Shown piece after piece: positions 53,905 through 61,924 of a stretch of DNA of 64,000 bases (the stretch's first letter is position 1; each line of letters begins with the position of its first letter). Under the pieces are notes generated by a model. The model was not told the DNA's origin. It worked only from the letters and a program-made list of their open reading frames with translations, and did not search any database. Both the position numbers and the translations under genes were made by a program. The DNA is from Kitasatospora sp. MAA19 (lineage in GTDB: Bacteria > Actinomycetota > Actinomycetes > Streptomycetales > Streptomycetaceae). The stretch lies in assembly GCF_029894125.1 (NCBI RefSeq), contig NZ_JARXYZ010000039.1, positions 1 to 64,000 of the forward strand, read 5' to 3'.

Positions 53905-55983
53905 TCACCCCCGCAGATCCACCAGCAGCGGCGGCACCTGCTCCCCCGACACCGCCGTCAACGACACCACCGCGTGCCCCGCCGGCAGCGCGTGCGCCAG
54001 ATCCGACGGCGACCACCGCAGCCGCTCCACCTCCCGCGTCGTCACCGACTCCGTCTGCGCCGCCGTCCCCGACAGCGCCCGCCGCCCCAGCCGGCCGGCC
54101 CGCCGCACCACGCCGCCGGAGGTGTCGGGGGTGTGGGTCACCGCGGTCTCCGACACCAGATGCGTCCCCCAGGCCTCGGAGAACATCCGCCCGTCCCACG
54201 GCGCGATCCCCGGGAACACCATCCGGCAGCCGACCGCGCCGAACAGCGGCGCCCGCAGCGCCTCCGGCAGGTCCACCAGCGTGCGCAGCAGCAGCACCGC
54301 GCCCGCGTTCGCCCCGCGCATCCGCTGCACCCCGCGCACCGCGGTCGCGTCCAGCGCCGCCGAGGCGTCGTCCACCACCAGGCCGGCGAACAGGGAACGG
54401 TCCTCGCGGGCCCCCGCCGCCTGCACGAACTGACCCACCACCAGCCGGGACAGCATCCGCGCGGCCTCCGGGTGGCTGCGCTCCGGCAGCTTCACCCGCA
54501 CCCGCAGCGGATGGTCCAGCACCCGCATCGCGAACGGGGGCCGGCCGGTGCCGTCCGTCGCGAAGGCGCCCTCGAAGGCCGGCCGGTCCAGCAGTGCCAG
54601 CCGATCCGCCAGCAGCGCGCCGGGGTCGTCCGCCCGGCCGCGCTGGCGCTCCCGGTGCTCCAGGTCCCGCTCGTACACGGCCAGCCGGCCGGCCACCCCG
54701 AGCGCCTTCACCAGGGCCGCCAGCGCGTCCGGCTCCCCGGCCAGCAGCGCCCGCAGCTCCCGGACCCCCGGATAGCGGCCGTACGCGGCGTGGAATGGGC
54801 CCACCACCTGCTGCAGCGCCGTCCGGGCGTTCTCCGCGCGGGCCGTCAGCTCGTCCGGCAGCAGCGCCTCGGCCAGCCGGGCGGCCGCCTCGTCCGGATC
54901 CTGCGCCGCGCCGTAGAGGTCCAGCCCGTACACCGACGCCGGGTCACCGGGCGCGATCACCACGTCGTACCAGGCGTCCGGGCCGAGGTCGGCGTCCGCC
55001 GCCCCGACCACCACCGCGCACGCGGTACCGGCCAGCGCCTGCAGGCACAGCGCCTCCGCCACCGGCCGCGCCAACCGCGCCGTCTTCCCCGTCCCCGCCG
55101 GGCCCACCGCCAGCAGCGAGGTGCCCAGCACCGCCGGATCCAGCGCGAAGCCGGCCGCCCGGTGGCTCAACGGGTTCTTCGGCACGTCCTGGGCGGTCCC
55201 GAGGCAGACCTGACCCAGCAGCAGGTCGTGCCGCTCGGCGCGGCCCGCCAGCTCGCGCGACTCCGAGGGGTGCGCGAAGGCCGCCCCACCCCGCGCCGCC
55301 ACCTGCTCGACGAAGGCCGGCACGAACGCCGGGTCCGCCTGCGCCGACTCCCACGCCCGCTGGATCCGGACGTAGTCGACGTCGCCGACCGCCTCCCGCT
55401 CCAGGCGCCCGGCCGCCTCGGCCGCCCCGCCCTGCCGCAGCCCGTCCCACGGGTCCGTCCCCCGGGTCACCTCCGCCGCCACCCGGGCCTCCTCGGCGGG
55501 CTGCTCCTGCGTCACCGTCCGTGACAGCAGCGGCGCCACGTACCGGCGCCACACCTCGGGCCAGCGGCCCATCCGGCCGAAGAGCTTGATGACGAGCGCG
55601 GCCACCAGGACGTTCAGGGTCAGCACGACCGATGTCGCGACGAACTCAGAACTCGACGGGAGGACGCCGATCACCGTCGCCCCGGCCTCCGCGAGCTCGA
55701 CGCCGTAGACGTAGACCAACCACCCCACCACCGCGTTGAGCCCCGCCCGCAGCAGCAGCGGCCAGGCCGCGACCCGGGCCGCCTCCGCCCGCTCCGGGTC
55801 GATCCGGCGGTAGCCCAGCCGGTAGACGCCGGGCTCGGCCTCCGGGCGCGGGGCCGCGGCCCAGGTGGGGAGGTCGAAGGCGGGGGGCCCGTCGGCGCGG
55901 GTACCGGGCCGTTGGTGGGGCATCGGGGCCGGGGATCTGGTGGTGGTCCGATCGGTGTGGTGGTGTGCCCCGTCCTGCGCCAT
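53905..55983 (-). CDS. Membrane P-loop ATPase, VirD4/HerA-like
   Basis: 692 residues: a Pro/His-rich start, two membrane segments (about 74-96 and 114-135), a P-loop GPAGTGKT at 294-301, and a late LFAGLVVDDASAALD that could be Walker B. The layout of two N-terminal helices plus a hexameric-type ATPase resembles type IV coupling proteins, but no relaxase or type IV genes are near. Homologues recur beside gabT in streptomycetes as far as I recall. Divergent from gabT. Function unknown. Confidence 0.78.
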   Translation of the reverse strand: MAQDGAHHHTDRTTTRSPAPMPHQRPGTRADGPPAFDLPTWAAAPRPEAEPGVYRLGYRRIDPERAEAARVAAWPLLLRAGLNAVVGWLVYVYGVELAEAGATVIGVLPSSSEFVATSVVLTLNVLVAALVIKLFGRMGRWPEVWRRYVAPLLSRTVTQEQPAEEARVAAEVTRGTDPWDGLRQGGAAEAAGRLEREAVGDVDYVRIQRAWESAQADPAFVPAFVEQVAARGGAAFAHPSESRELAGRAERHDLLLGQVCLGTAQDVPKNPLSHRAAGFALDPAVLGTSLLAVGPAGTGKTARLARPVAEALCLQALAGTACAVVVGAADADLGPDAWYDVVIAPGDPASVYGLDLYGAAQDPDEAAARLAEALLPDELTARAENARTALQQVVGPFHAAYGRYPGVRELRALLAGEPDALAALVKALGVAGRLAVYERDLEHRERQRGRADDPGALLADRLALLDRPAFEGAFATDGTGRPPFAMRVLDHPLRVRVKLPERSHPEAARMLSRLVVGQFVQAAGAREDRSLFAGLVVDDASAALDATAVRGVQRMRGANAGAVLLLRTLVDLPEALRAPLFGAVGCRMVFPGIAPWDGRMFSEAWGTHLVSETAVTHTPDTSGGVVRRAGRLGRRALSGTAAQTESVTTREVERLRWSPSDLAHALPAGHAVVSLTAVSGEQVPPLLVDLRG

Positions 55984-56224
55984 GTACGGCCCCGCTCCCT
56001 CGCCCGCCCGGCCCGACCGCCGTCGGTGCCGCCATACCCATGCCGCCGTACCGGCGACACGCCCGCGCTCAATGTAGTGGAGCGGGACCTGCGGGTAGTC
56101 TCACCACCCGCGCTGGCCGTGCCGGACAAGTCGGACGGCCCAGTGCTACCGAGTGGCGCATGCCCGGCCGGGGAGGGCGGCCGTAGCCTGCGAAGCACCG
56201 AGCCGAGAAGTCTGGAGAAACCCC

Positions 56225-57565
56225 ATGAGCGCCGCAACGCCGCTCCCGCAGGAGCGCCGCCTGGTCACCGCGATCCCCGGTCCGAAGTCGCAGGAGCTGC
56301 AGGCCCGCAAGCTGGGTGCGGTGGCGGCCGGCGTCGGCACCACCCTGCCGGTGTACGTGTCCCGTGCCAACGGCGGTGTGCTGGAGGACGTGGACGGCAA
56401 CTCGCTGATCGACTTCGGCTCCGGCATCGCCGTGACCAACGTCGGCAACAGCGCCGAGGCCGTGGTGGCCAAGGCGAGCGAGCAGCTGGCCGCCTTCACC
56501 CACACCTGCTTCATGGTGACCCCGTACGAGGGTTACGTGGCCGTCGCCGAGCAGCTGAACGAGCTGACCCCGGGCGACCATGACAAGCGCACCGCGCTCT
56601 TCAACTCGGGCGCCGAGGCGGTCGAGAACGCGGTGAAGGTCGCCCGCGCCTACACCAAGCGCACCGCCGTCGTGGTGTTCGACCACGGCTACCACGGCCG
56701 CACGAACCTGACCATGGGCCTGACGGCGAAGAACATGCCGTACAAGCAGGGCTTCGGGCCGTTCGCCCCGGAGATCTACCGGGTGCCGGTGGCCTACCCG
56801 TACCGCTGGCTGACGGGTGCGGAGAACTGCGCCGCCGAGGCCGCCGCGCAGGCGATCGAGATCATCAACAAGCAGATCGGCGCCGAGAACGTCGCCGCGA
56901 TCATCATCGAGCCGATCCAGGGCGAAGGCGGCTTCATCGAACCGGCCAAGGGCTTCCTGCCGGCGATCGTGGAGTACGCGAAGGCGAACGGCATCGTGTT
57001 CGTCGCGGACGAGATCCAGACCGGTTTCTGCCGTACCGGCCAGTGGTTCGCGTGCGAGGACGAGGGCATCGTCCCGGACCTGATCACCACCGCGAAGGGC
57101 ATCGCCGGCGGCCTGCCGCTGGCCGCGGTGACCGGTCGCGCCGAGATCATGGACGCCGCGCACGCGGGCGGCCTGGGCGGCACCTACGGCGGCAACCCGG
57201 TGGCCTGTGCGGCCGCGCTGGGCGCCATCGAGACGATGAAGGAGCAGGACCTCAACGGCAAGGCGCAGCGGATCGGCGAGATCATGCTGGGCCGCCTGCG
57301 GGCGATGCAGGAGAAGTTCGACATCATCGGCGAGGTCCGCGGCCGCGGCGCGATGATCGCCGTCGAGCTGGTGAAGCCGGGCGGCAAGGAGCCGAACGCG
57401 GAGGCCACCGCGGCCATCGCGAAGGCCTGCCACGCCGAGGGCCTGGTGGTGCTGACCGCCGGCACCTACGGCAACGTGCTGCGCTTCCTGCCGCCGCTGG
57501 TCATCCCGGAGCACCTCCTGGCCGAGGGCATGGACATCCTGGAGGGCGCGTTCGCCGCCGTCTGA
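56225..57565 (+). CDS. gabT: 4-aminobutyrate-2-oxoglutarate transaminase
   Basis: PLP enzyme that converts GABA to succinate semialdehyde. The PLP lysine is Lys291 (TTAKGIAGGLP), with Asp262/Glu263 in ADEIQTGFCRTG and FNSGAEAVENAVK at the phosphate site. 446 residues from ATG 56225 (MSAATPLPQERR), GGAGA seven bases upstream. The frame to 56153 is leader. The aldehyde dehydrogenase and PucR regulator nearby would complete a GABA route. Confidence 0.93.
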   Translation: MSAATPLPQERRLVTAIPGPKSQELQARKLGAVAAGVGTTLPVYVSRANGGVLEDVDGNSLIDFGSGIAVTNVGNSAEAVVAKASEQLAAFTHTCFMVTPYEGYVAVAEQLNELTPGDHDKRTALFNSGAEAVENAVKVARAYTKRTAVVVFDHGYHGRTNLTMGLTAKNMPYKQGFGPFAPEIYRVPVAYPYRWLTGAENCAAEAAAQAIEIINKQIGAENVAAIIIEPIQGEGGFIEPAKGFLPAIVEYAKANGIVFVADEIQTGFCRTGQWFACEDEGIVPDLITTAKGIAGGLPLAAVTGRAEIMDAAHAGGLGGTYGGNPVACAAALGAIETMKEQDLNGKAQRIGEIMLGRLRAMQEKFDIIGEVRGRGAMIAVELVKPGGKEPNAEATAAIAKACHAEGLVVLTAGTYGNVLRFLPPLVIPEHLLAEGMDILEGAFAAV

Positions 57566-57622
57566 GCGGTGTCGCCCGTCAGGTCGTGAGACCCCCTTCC
57601 GGAGGGATGTCCGGACAGCGCT

Positions 57623-57662
57623 GAACGGCCCGTGGGGACCTCTGGTCCCGCACGGGCCGTTC
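57623..57662 (+). terminator. Terminator of gabT
   Basis: Stem of 18 pairs with one bulged base (57623-57640 with 57644-57662) and a three-base loop. Confidence 0.75.
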
Positions 57663-57721
57663 GGTTGTCGGCGGCCGGGCGGCGGGCCCGCCGCCCGGCC
57701 GGTCATGATCGTCGGGATGTC

Positions 57722-57767
57722 CGGAAGCGTTGCCCGGGGCAGGGCGGAAGCGTTGCCCGGGGCAGGG
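57722..57767. repeat. Two perfect 23-base tandem repeats
   Basis: CGGAAGCGTTGCCCGGGGCAGGG occurs twice back to back, between the gabT terminator and the PAP2 gene. Confidence 0.85.
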
Positions 57768-57835
57768 TGAAGATGATGTGCGGAATCGCTGAAGGCGCTC
57801 GGCGCGGAAGGGCTGTTGACGTAGTGTCATCGCAG

Positions 57836-58750
57836 ATGGACAGCGAGCCTCAGCCATTGGCGGAGCCGTCCGCGGGGCCGCCCTCGGCGGTGGGTCCGCA
57901 CGCGCGCCGCGAGGACAACCAGGTCGCCCCGGGAGGGGCGGCGCACACCGAAGGCCGATCGACCGACCGTCCGACCCACACCCCCCGGGGCGCACGGAAC
58001 GGCGATCATCAGAGCCGCCCCGGAGCTCTCCCCCCTGCTCCGGGGCGGCTGTCCGGCGTTCCGGGCCGGGTGGCCCGCTCGGTGGCCGTGCCGGTGGTGG
58101 CGGCGGTCGTACTCCTGCTGGTGTCGTGGCAGGTGGCGGTGGACGGCCCGTTGCTCGGGCTGGACCGTTCGGTCCGCGCCGCCGTCCGGACCGCCCACCG
58201 GGAGCAGCCCGGCACGCTGCTCGACCACCTCGGCCACGCCCTGTCGGATCTGGGCAGCAGCGTGCCCGCGATCCCGGTGCTGCTGGCGGCCGGCGCACTC
58301 GCCGCGTGGCGGTGGCGCCGGGCGGACGCGGCGGGCCGCTGGTGGCTGCCGCTGCCGGTGGCGGTGCTGACGGCGGGGCTGATCCCGCTGCTCGTGGTGC
58401 CGGCGAAGGCCGCGTTCGCCCGGCCGGGCCCGCTCGGTGGTCCGCTGACGCCGGGCCAGTGGGGCTGGTACCCGTCCGGACACACCGCCACCGCGTCGCT
58501 CTCGTACGGGGTGGCGGCGCTGCTGCTGGTCCGGGTGACGGGCCCGCGCGCGGCGCGCCTGCTGACGGCGGGCGCGGCGCTGCTGGCGGTGGTGGTCGGC
58601 GCGGGGCTGGTGTGGAGCGACTTCCACTGGCTGCTGGACGTGGTGGCCGGCTGGTGCCTGGCCGCCCTGGTGCTGTGGGGGGCGGCCCGGTGGCTGCCCC
58701 GGCCGGGCGGCGGCGGGAGGCGTCAGGCCTCGGGGTCCTCGTTGCGGTGA
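57836..58750 (+). CDS. PAP2-family membrane phosphatase
   Basis: 304 residues from ATG 57836: a polar, Pro-rich first 75 residues, then about six membrane helices. The active-site motifs are K-A-A-F-A-R-P (191-197), PSGHTATA (213-220) and SDFHWLLDVVAGW. The first motif reads RPGP where RPRP is usual. Probable substrates are lipid phosphates such as undecaprenyl diphosphate. In-frame starts at 57767 and 57773 are alternatives. TTGAC at 57815-57819 may be a -35. The last 28 bases overlap the convergent DUF2218 gene. Confidence 0.8.
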   Translation: MDSEPQPLAEPSAGPPSAVGPHARREDNQVAPGGAAHTEGRSTDRPTHTPRGARNGDHQSRPGALPPAPGRLSGVPGRVARSVAVPVVAAVVLLLVSWQVAVDGPLLGLDRSVRAAVRTAHREQPGTLLDHLGHALSDLGSSVPAIPVLLAAGALAAWRWRRADAAGRWWLPLPVAVLTAGLIPLLVVPAKAAFARPGPLGGPLTPGQWGWYPSGHTATASLSYGVAALLLVRVTGPRAARLLTAGAALLAVVVGAGLVWSDFHWLLDVVAGWCLAALVLWGAARWLPRPGGGGRRQASGSSLR

Positions 58751-59055
58751 ACGAGGCCGGTCTCGCCGTTGTCGCGGTGCCACTCGATGACGAGTTCGTC
58801 GCGGGCGCCGAAGCGGACGAGGTGGCGGCCGACGACGTCCTCCAGGCCGGGCAGGTTCTCCCGCTCGCCCTCGACGGTGAGCAGCAGCGCGTCGGACGCG
58901 GCCTCCAGGGTGGCGGTGCCGGCGCCGAAGACCAGGGTGCCGCGACCGGTCTCCTCGGAGAAGGTGGCCTCGATCTTGCGGCCCATGTGGGCGGCGAGCT
59001 GCTTGGCGTAGCGGGCGGAGCGGTCGGTGGTGACGCGGGCTTCGGAGCGGGGCAC
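58723..59055 (-). CDS. DUF2218 protein, probably iron-regulated
   Basis: 110 residues: SARYAKQLAAHMGRKIEA and later HLVRFGARDELVIEWHR match the DUF2218 fold often found beside siderophore genes. Function unknown. GTG at 59055 with GGAGGG upstream. Its promoter region holds a 14-of-19 match to the DmdR/IdeR iron box covering the likely -10, so expression should rise when iron is scarce. Confidence 0.85.
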   Translation of the reverse strand: MPRSEARVTTDRSARYAKQLAAHMGRKIEATFSEETGRGTLVFGAGTATLEAASDALLLTVEGERENLPGLEDVVGRHLVRFGARDELVIEWHRDNGETGLVHRNEDPEA

Positions 59056-59094
59056 GGGCCCTCCAGTGATCCGGGAAGGGAACTTAGGGTCCCC

Positions 59095-59113
59095 TCAGTT
59101 GAGGCTACGCTAA
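59095..59113. promoter_or_regulatory. Iron box (DmdR1/IdeR site)
   Basis: TCAGTTGAGGCTACGCTAA matches 14 of 19 positions of the TTAGGTTAGGCTNACCTAA consensus. It overlaps the -10 box of the promoter below. Confidence 0.6.
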
Positions 59114-59136
59114 CCCAGATACTGAGTCTGACTCAA
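59107..59136 (-). promoter_or_regulatory. Promoter of the DUF2218 gene
   Basis: Minus-strand TTGAGT (59131-59136), 18-base spacer, TAGCGT (59107-59112). Predicted leader of about 40 bases. Confidence 0.5.
59123..59135. promoter_or_regulatory. TGAGTC-T-GACTCA palindrome
   Basis: Perfect 6-1-6 palindrome in the DUF2218/MarR divergent region, overlapping the -35 of the DUF2218 promoter. A possible operator for the MarR protein. Confidence 0.4.
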
Positions 59137-59223
59137 CATATTTCCCGGGCGCCCGTCCGCCGTCGGCCGCAGGCCCCGGACCGGCCGATACGCTTGGGCG
59201 GACGCCTGCCGAGGAGACCGCCG

Positions 59224-59769
59224 ATGACCACCACGCCGACCGACGATCCGGCGGGCGCCTCCCCCACCCCGCCGGTGGGCTCCCCGGACACCGCCGCCGA
59301 GCTGGCGGACACCATGACCAGGGCGATCAAGCGGATCCGCCGCCGCACCAGCGAGCGGCTGGAACCGTACGGCATCACCCCCGGCCAGGGCCGGGCGCTG
59401 CGCGCGCTGGCCCACGCGCCCGGCTGCGAGCTGCCGGACCGCGCGATGCGGCTGAGCGACCTCGCCGACCGCCTGCACATCGCCCCGCGCTCGGCCACCA
59501 CGGTGGTCGACGCCCTGGAGGAGGCCGGCCTGGTCGAGCGCAGCCCCGACCCCGCCGACCGGCGGGCCGTACGGATCCTGCTCACCGAGGCCGGCCAGGC
59601 GGCGGTGGAGCGGATCGGGCAGGTCCGGCACGAGGTGGCGCAGGAGTACTTCGGCCGGGTCAGCCCCGCCGACCAGGAGGTGCTGTTGCGAGTGCTGCGT
59701 TCCGCCGAGGCCGACTACGCGGCCGCCATGCCGCCGCGGCGGCCGGCATCCCCGGGCGCAGCGCGGTGA
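59224..59769 (+). CDS. MarR-family transcriptional regulator
   Basis: 181 residues with a winged helix-turn-helix (MRLSDLADRLHIAPRSATTVVDALEEAGLVERSPDPADRRAVRILLT). ATG at 59224 with GAGGAG at seven bases. Such proteins usually repress themselves and a neighbouring transporter. Its 3' end overlaps the remnant EamA transporter reading frame by about 110 bases on the opposite strand. Confidence 0.9.
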   Translation: MTTTPTDDPAGASPTPPVGSPDTAAELADTMTRAIKRIRRRTSERLEPYGITPGQGRALRALAHAPGCELPDRAMRLSDLADRLHIAPRSATTVVDALEEAGLVERSPDPADRRAVRILLTEAGQAAVERIGQVRHEVAQEYFGRVSPADQEVLLRVLRSAEADYAAAMPPRRPASPGAAR

Positions 59770-60199
59770 TCCCGATCCCGGCGATCACGAGCAGCGCGGC
59801 GCCGGCCGCCATCGGGCTGATCCGCTCCCCGAGCAGCAGCCAGGCCGAGGACATCCCGAACACCGGCACCAGCAGCGAGTAGGGCGCGACGGCGGCGGCG
59901 TCGTAGGTGCGCAGCAGGAAGCTCCAGGCGACGAAGCCGAACAGGGTGGAGACCAGCCCGACGTAGCCGATCGCACCGAGCCCGACCGGGGTGATCTCGC
60001 GCAGCGCGCGCAGGTCCGCGTCCGGGCCCTCGACCAGCAGGGACAGGGCGAGCAGCGGCAGCGGCGGGACGGCGCTGACCCAGACCATCCAGCGCAGCGC
60101 GTCCGGCGGCGCGGCCCTGCGGGTCAGCACGTTGGACAGGCCCCAGGCGACGGCGGCCAGGACGACCGGGGCGAAGGCGCCGAGCGAACCGCCGAGGCC
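59660..60199 (-). pseudogene. EamA/RhaT-type transporter, C-terminal half only
   Basis: Minus-strand frame from about 60199: FAPVVLAAVAWGLSNVLTRRA starts what is normally the second EamA domain of a ten-helix metabolite exporter. It ends in GMSSAWLLLGERISPMAAGA and IAGIGITALRP. The first domain and start codon are missing; upstream the frame runs antisense through LysR sequence. No start with a ribosome binding site is seen. Confidence 0.75.
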
Positions 60200-60820
60200 G
60201 TGGTCGGCGGAGCACGCGGGCTGATGCCCGGGGTGCTGGCCGACCTGCGGCAGCGCTGCCCGGAGCTGGACGTCCGGCTGCTGGAGTGCGACCCGTACCC
60301 GGCGGCCGAGTTGGTGGCCCGGGGCGAGGTGGATCTGGCGCTGGTGCAGGACTGGCCGACCGTCCCGCTGTCGGTGCAGGAGGGCCTGTCCCGGCTGGAC
60401 CTCGGGACGGACCCGGTGGACCTGCTGCTGCCCGCCGAGGACGAGCTGGCCGAGCTCGTCGCGGTACCGGTGCAGCGGCTGCGCGGGCGGCGCTGGATCA
60501 GCGTGCCGCCGGGCAACATCTGCCACGACTGGCTGGTCCGCACCCTGCGGGAGGCCGGGGAGGAGCCGGATGTGCGCTACCAGGTCGGCGAGTTCGAGAC
60601 CCAGATCGCGCTGGTCGCGGCCGGCCTGGGGATCGGCCTGGTGCCGCGGCTCGGCCGGGGCGCCCTGCCGCCCGGGGTGGTCGCCCGGCCGGTGGTGCCG
60701 GAGCCGACCCGCCGGGTGTACGCGCTCTGGCGCACCCAGGCCTCGCGGCGGCCGGCGATCACCGAGGCGCTGGCGGTGATGCGGGAGCGCTCTGCGCTGC
60801 TGGGCGCCCCGGCGCGTTAG
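60200..60820 (+). pseudogene. LysR-family regulator, effector domain only
   Basis: GLMPGVLADLRQRCPELDVRL through LVPRLGRGALPPGVVARPV is the C-terminal substrate-binding domain of a LysR protein. The N-terminal helix-turn-helix (about 90 residues) and linker are absent, and sequence immediately upstream belongs to the transporter remnant on the other strand. The nominal GTG at 60200 has no ribosome binding site, so I regard it as broken. Confidence 0.75.
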
Positions 60821-60846
60821 ATCCCGCCCTCGGCCGGATGGGCCCT

Positions 60847-60888
60847 CTGACAATTCGCGCCGCGCGCTGACGCGACGCGAATTGTCAG
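60847..60888. terminator. Bidirectional terminator
   Basis: Perfect 13-base arms CTGACAATTCGCG/CGCGAATTGTCAG between the LysR remnant and the convergent ZIP gene. Confidence 0.7.
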
Positions 60889-60895
60889 ACAAGCC

Positions 60896-61660
60896 CTAAC
60901 TGGCGAGGCCGATCACCAGCCACATGAAGCCCACCCCGGCGACGGTGCAGAGCAGGGTGCTGCGGGAGGGGTGCGGGCTGTGCGCCTCCGGGAGGATGTC
61001 GGAGGTGGCCAGGTAGAGCAGGAAACCGGAGAAGAAGCCGAGGTAGAGGCCGAGCAGGTGCTCGGGAATGGTGAAGGCGAGGGTGATCGCGGCGCCGGAC
61101 ACCGGGGCCAGGGCGTCCGCCGCGAGCAGGGTCACCGCCCGCCGCCGGTTGTTCCCGTAGAGCCGGGTGATCGTGTACGTGTTGAAGCCGTCGGCGAAGT
61201 CGTGCGCGACGACGGCGATGGCGACGACCGTTCCGACCGTGGTCCCGGCCTGGAAGGCGGCGCCGATCGCGAAACCGTCCATCACGCTGTGCCCGACCAG
61301 GGCCAGCGCGGCGGTCATGCCGATGCCCTGGCGCCCGGCGTGGTGGGCGTGCCCGTGCTGGTGGCCGTGGGTGTGCGCGGCGTACTCGCCCTCGTGGCCG
61401 CGGTGGATGGCGACCGCGCGTTCGACCACGTGGATGGTGAGGAAGCCGACCGCGAACATCAGCAGCGCCTGCGGCACGCCGTGCACCTCGTCCGGTGCCT
61501 GGCGCATGGCCTCGGGCAGCAGGTCGAAGGCGACCACGCCGAGCATGAGGCCGGCGGCGAAGCCGAGCACGAGGTGGCGGCGGTCGCCGGTGCGCTGGGC
61601 GACGAAGCCGCCGATCAGGGTCATCAGGAACGCCCCGGCGGCGACCAGGACGGCGGTCAC
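60896..61660 (-). CDS. ZIP-family metal transporter
   Basis: 254 residues, eight hydrophobic segments. Metal-site helices carry HSVMDG (His124, Asp128) and HDFADG (His153, Asp157). The loop between segments 3 and 4 is His-rich (96-107, HTHGHQHGHAHH), typical for zinc sensing or capture. I chose GTG 61660 with GGAG eight bases upstream; GTG 61684 would add eight residues. Substrate (Zn, Fe or Mn) not determinable. Confidence 0.88.
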   Translation of the reverse strand: MTAVLVAAGAFLMTLIGGFVAQRTGDRRHLVLGFAAGLMLGVVAFDLLPEAMRQAPDEVHGVPQALLMFAVGFLTIHVVERAVAIHRGHEGEYAAHTHGHQHGHAHHAGRQGIGMTAALALVGHSVMDGFAIGAAFQAGTTVGTVVAIAVVAHDFADGFNTYTITRLYGNNRRRAVTLLAADALAPVSGAAITLAFTIPEHLLGLYLGFFSGFLLYLATSDILPEAHSPHPSRSTLLCTVAGVGFMWLVIGLAS

Positions 61661-61924
61661 CGGGCCGTCTCCGGGTGGGTCCACCCGCCGTGCGGGCGGC
61701 GGCGGTTCCCGCCGTGTGGTCTGCCGAGCGCTCTGCCCATTCCTCTCCCCCTGGGGTCCGCCCGCGGCCGGGCCGACCGCCGACCGTATCGGACGACCGT
61801 TCGATGCTGATCGTCCGGGGTGCCGTTGCTCGGCCGGGGCTGCTAATCAGCCTCGGGCCGGGGTCGGGGGCACGCCCGCCGGATGGGCCGTCGGGGTGAG
61901 CGCCGGGTGGGCGGCGGGAGCGGG
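61661..61924. other. Intergenic stretch without recognised features
   Basis: 264 bases between two minus-strand genes. I see no gene, clear terminator or promoter here. Confidence 0.4.

Noticed and set aside
53905..55983. Conjugative element suggested by the VirD4-like ATPase
   Set aside because: No relaxase, integrase, type IV genes or attachment sites nearby; neighbours are core metabolic genes.
60200..60820. Intact small regulator of 206 residues
   Set aside because: Only the LysR effector domain is present, without helix-turn-helix or ribosome binding site.
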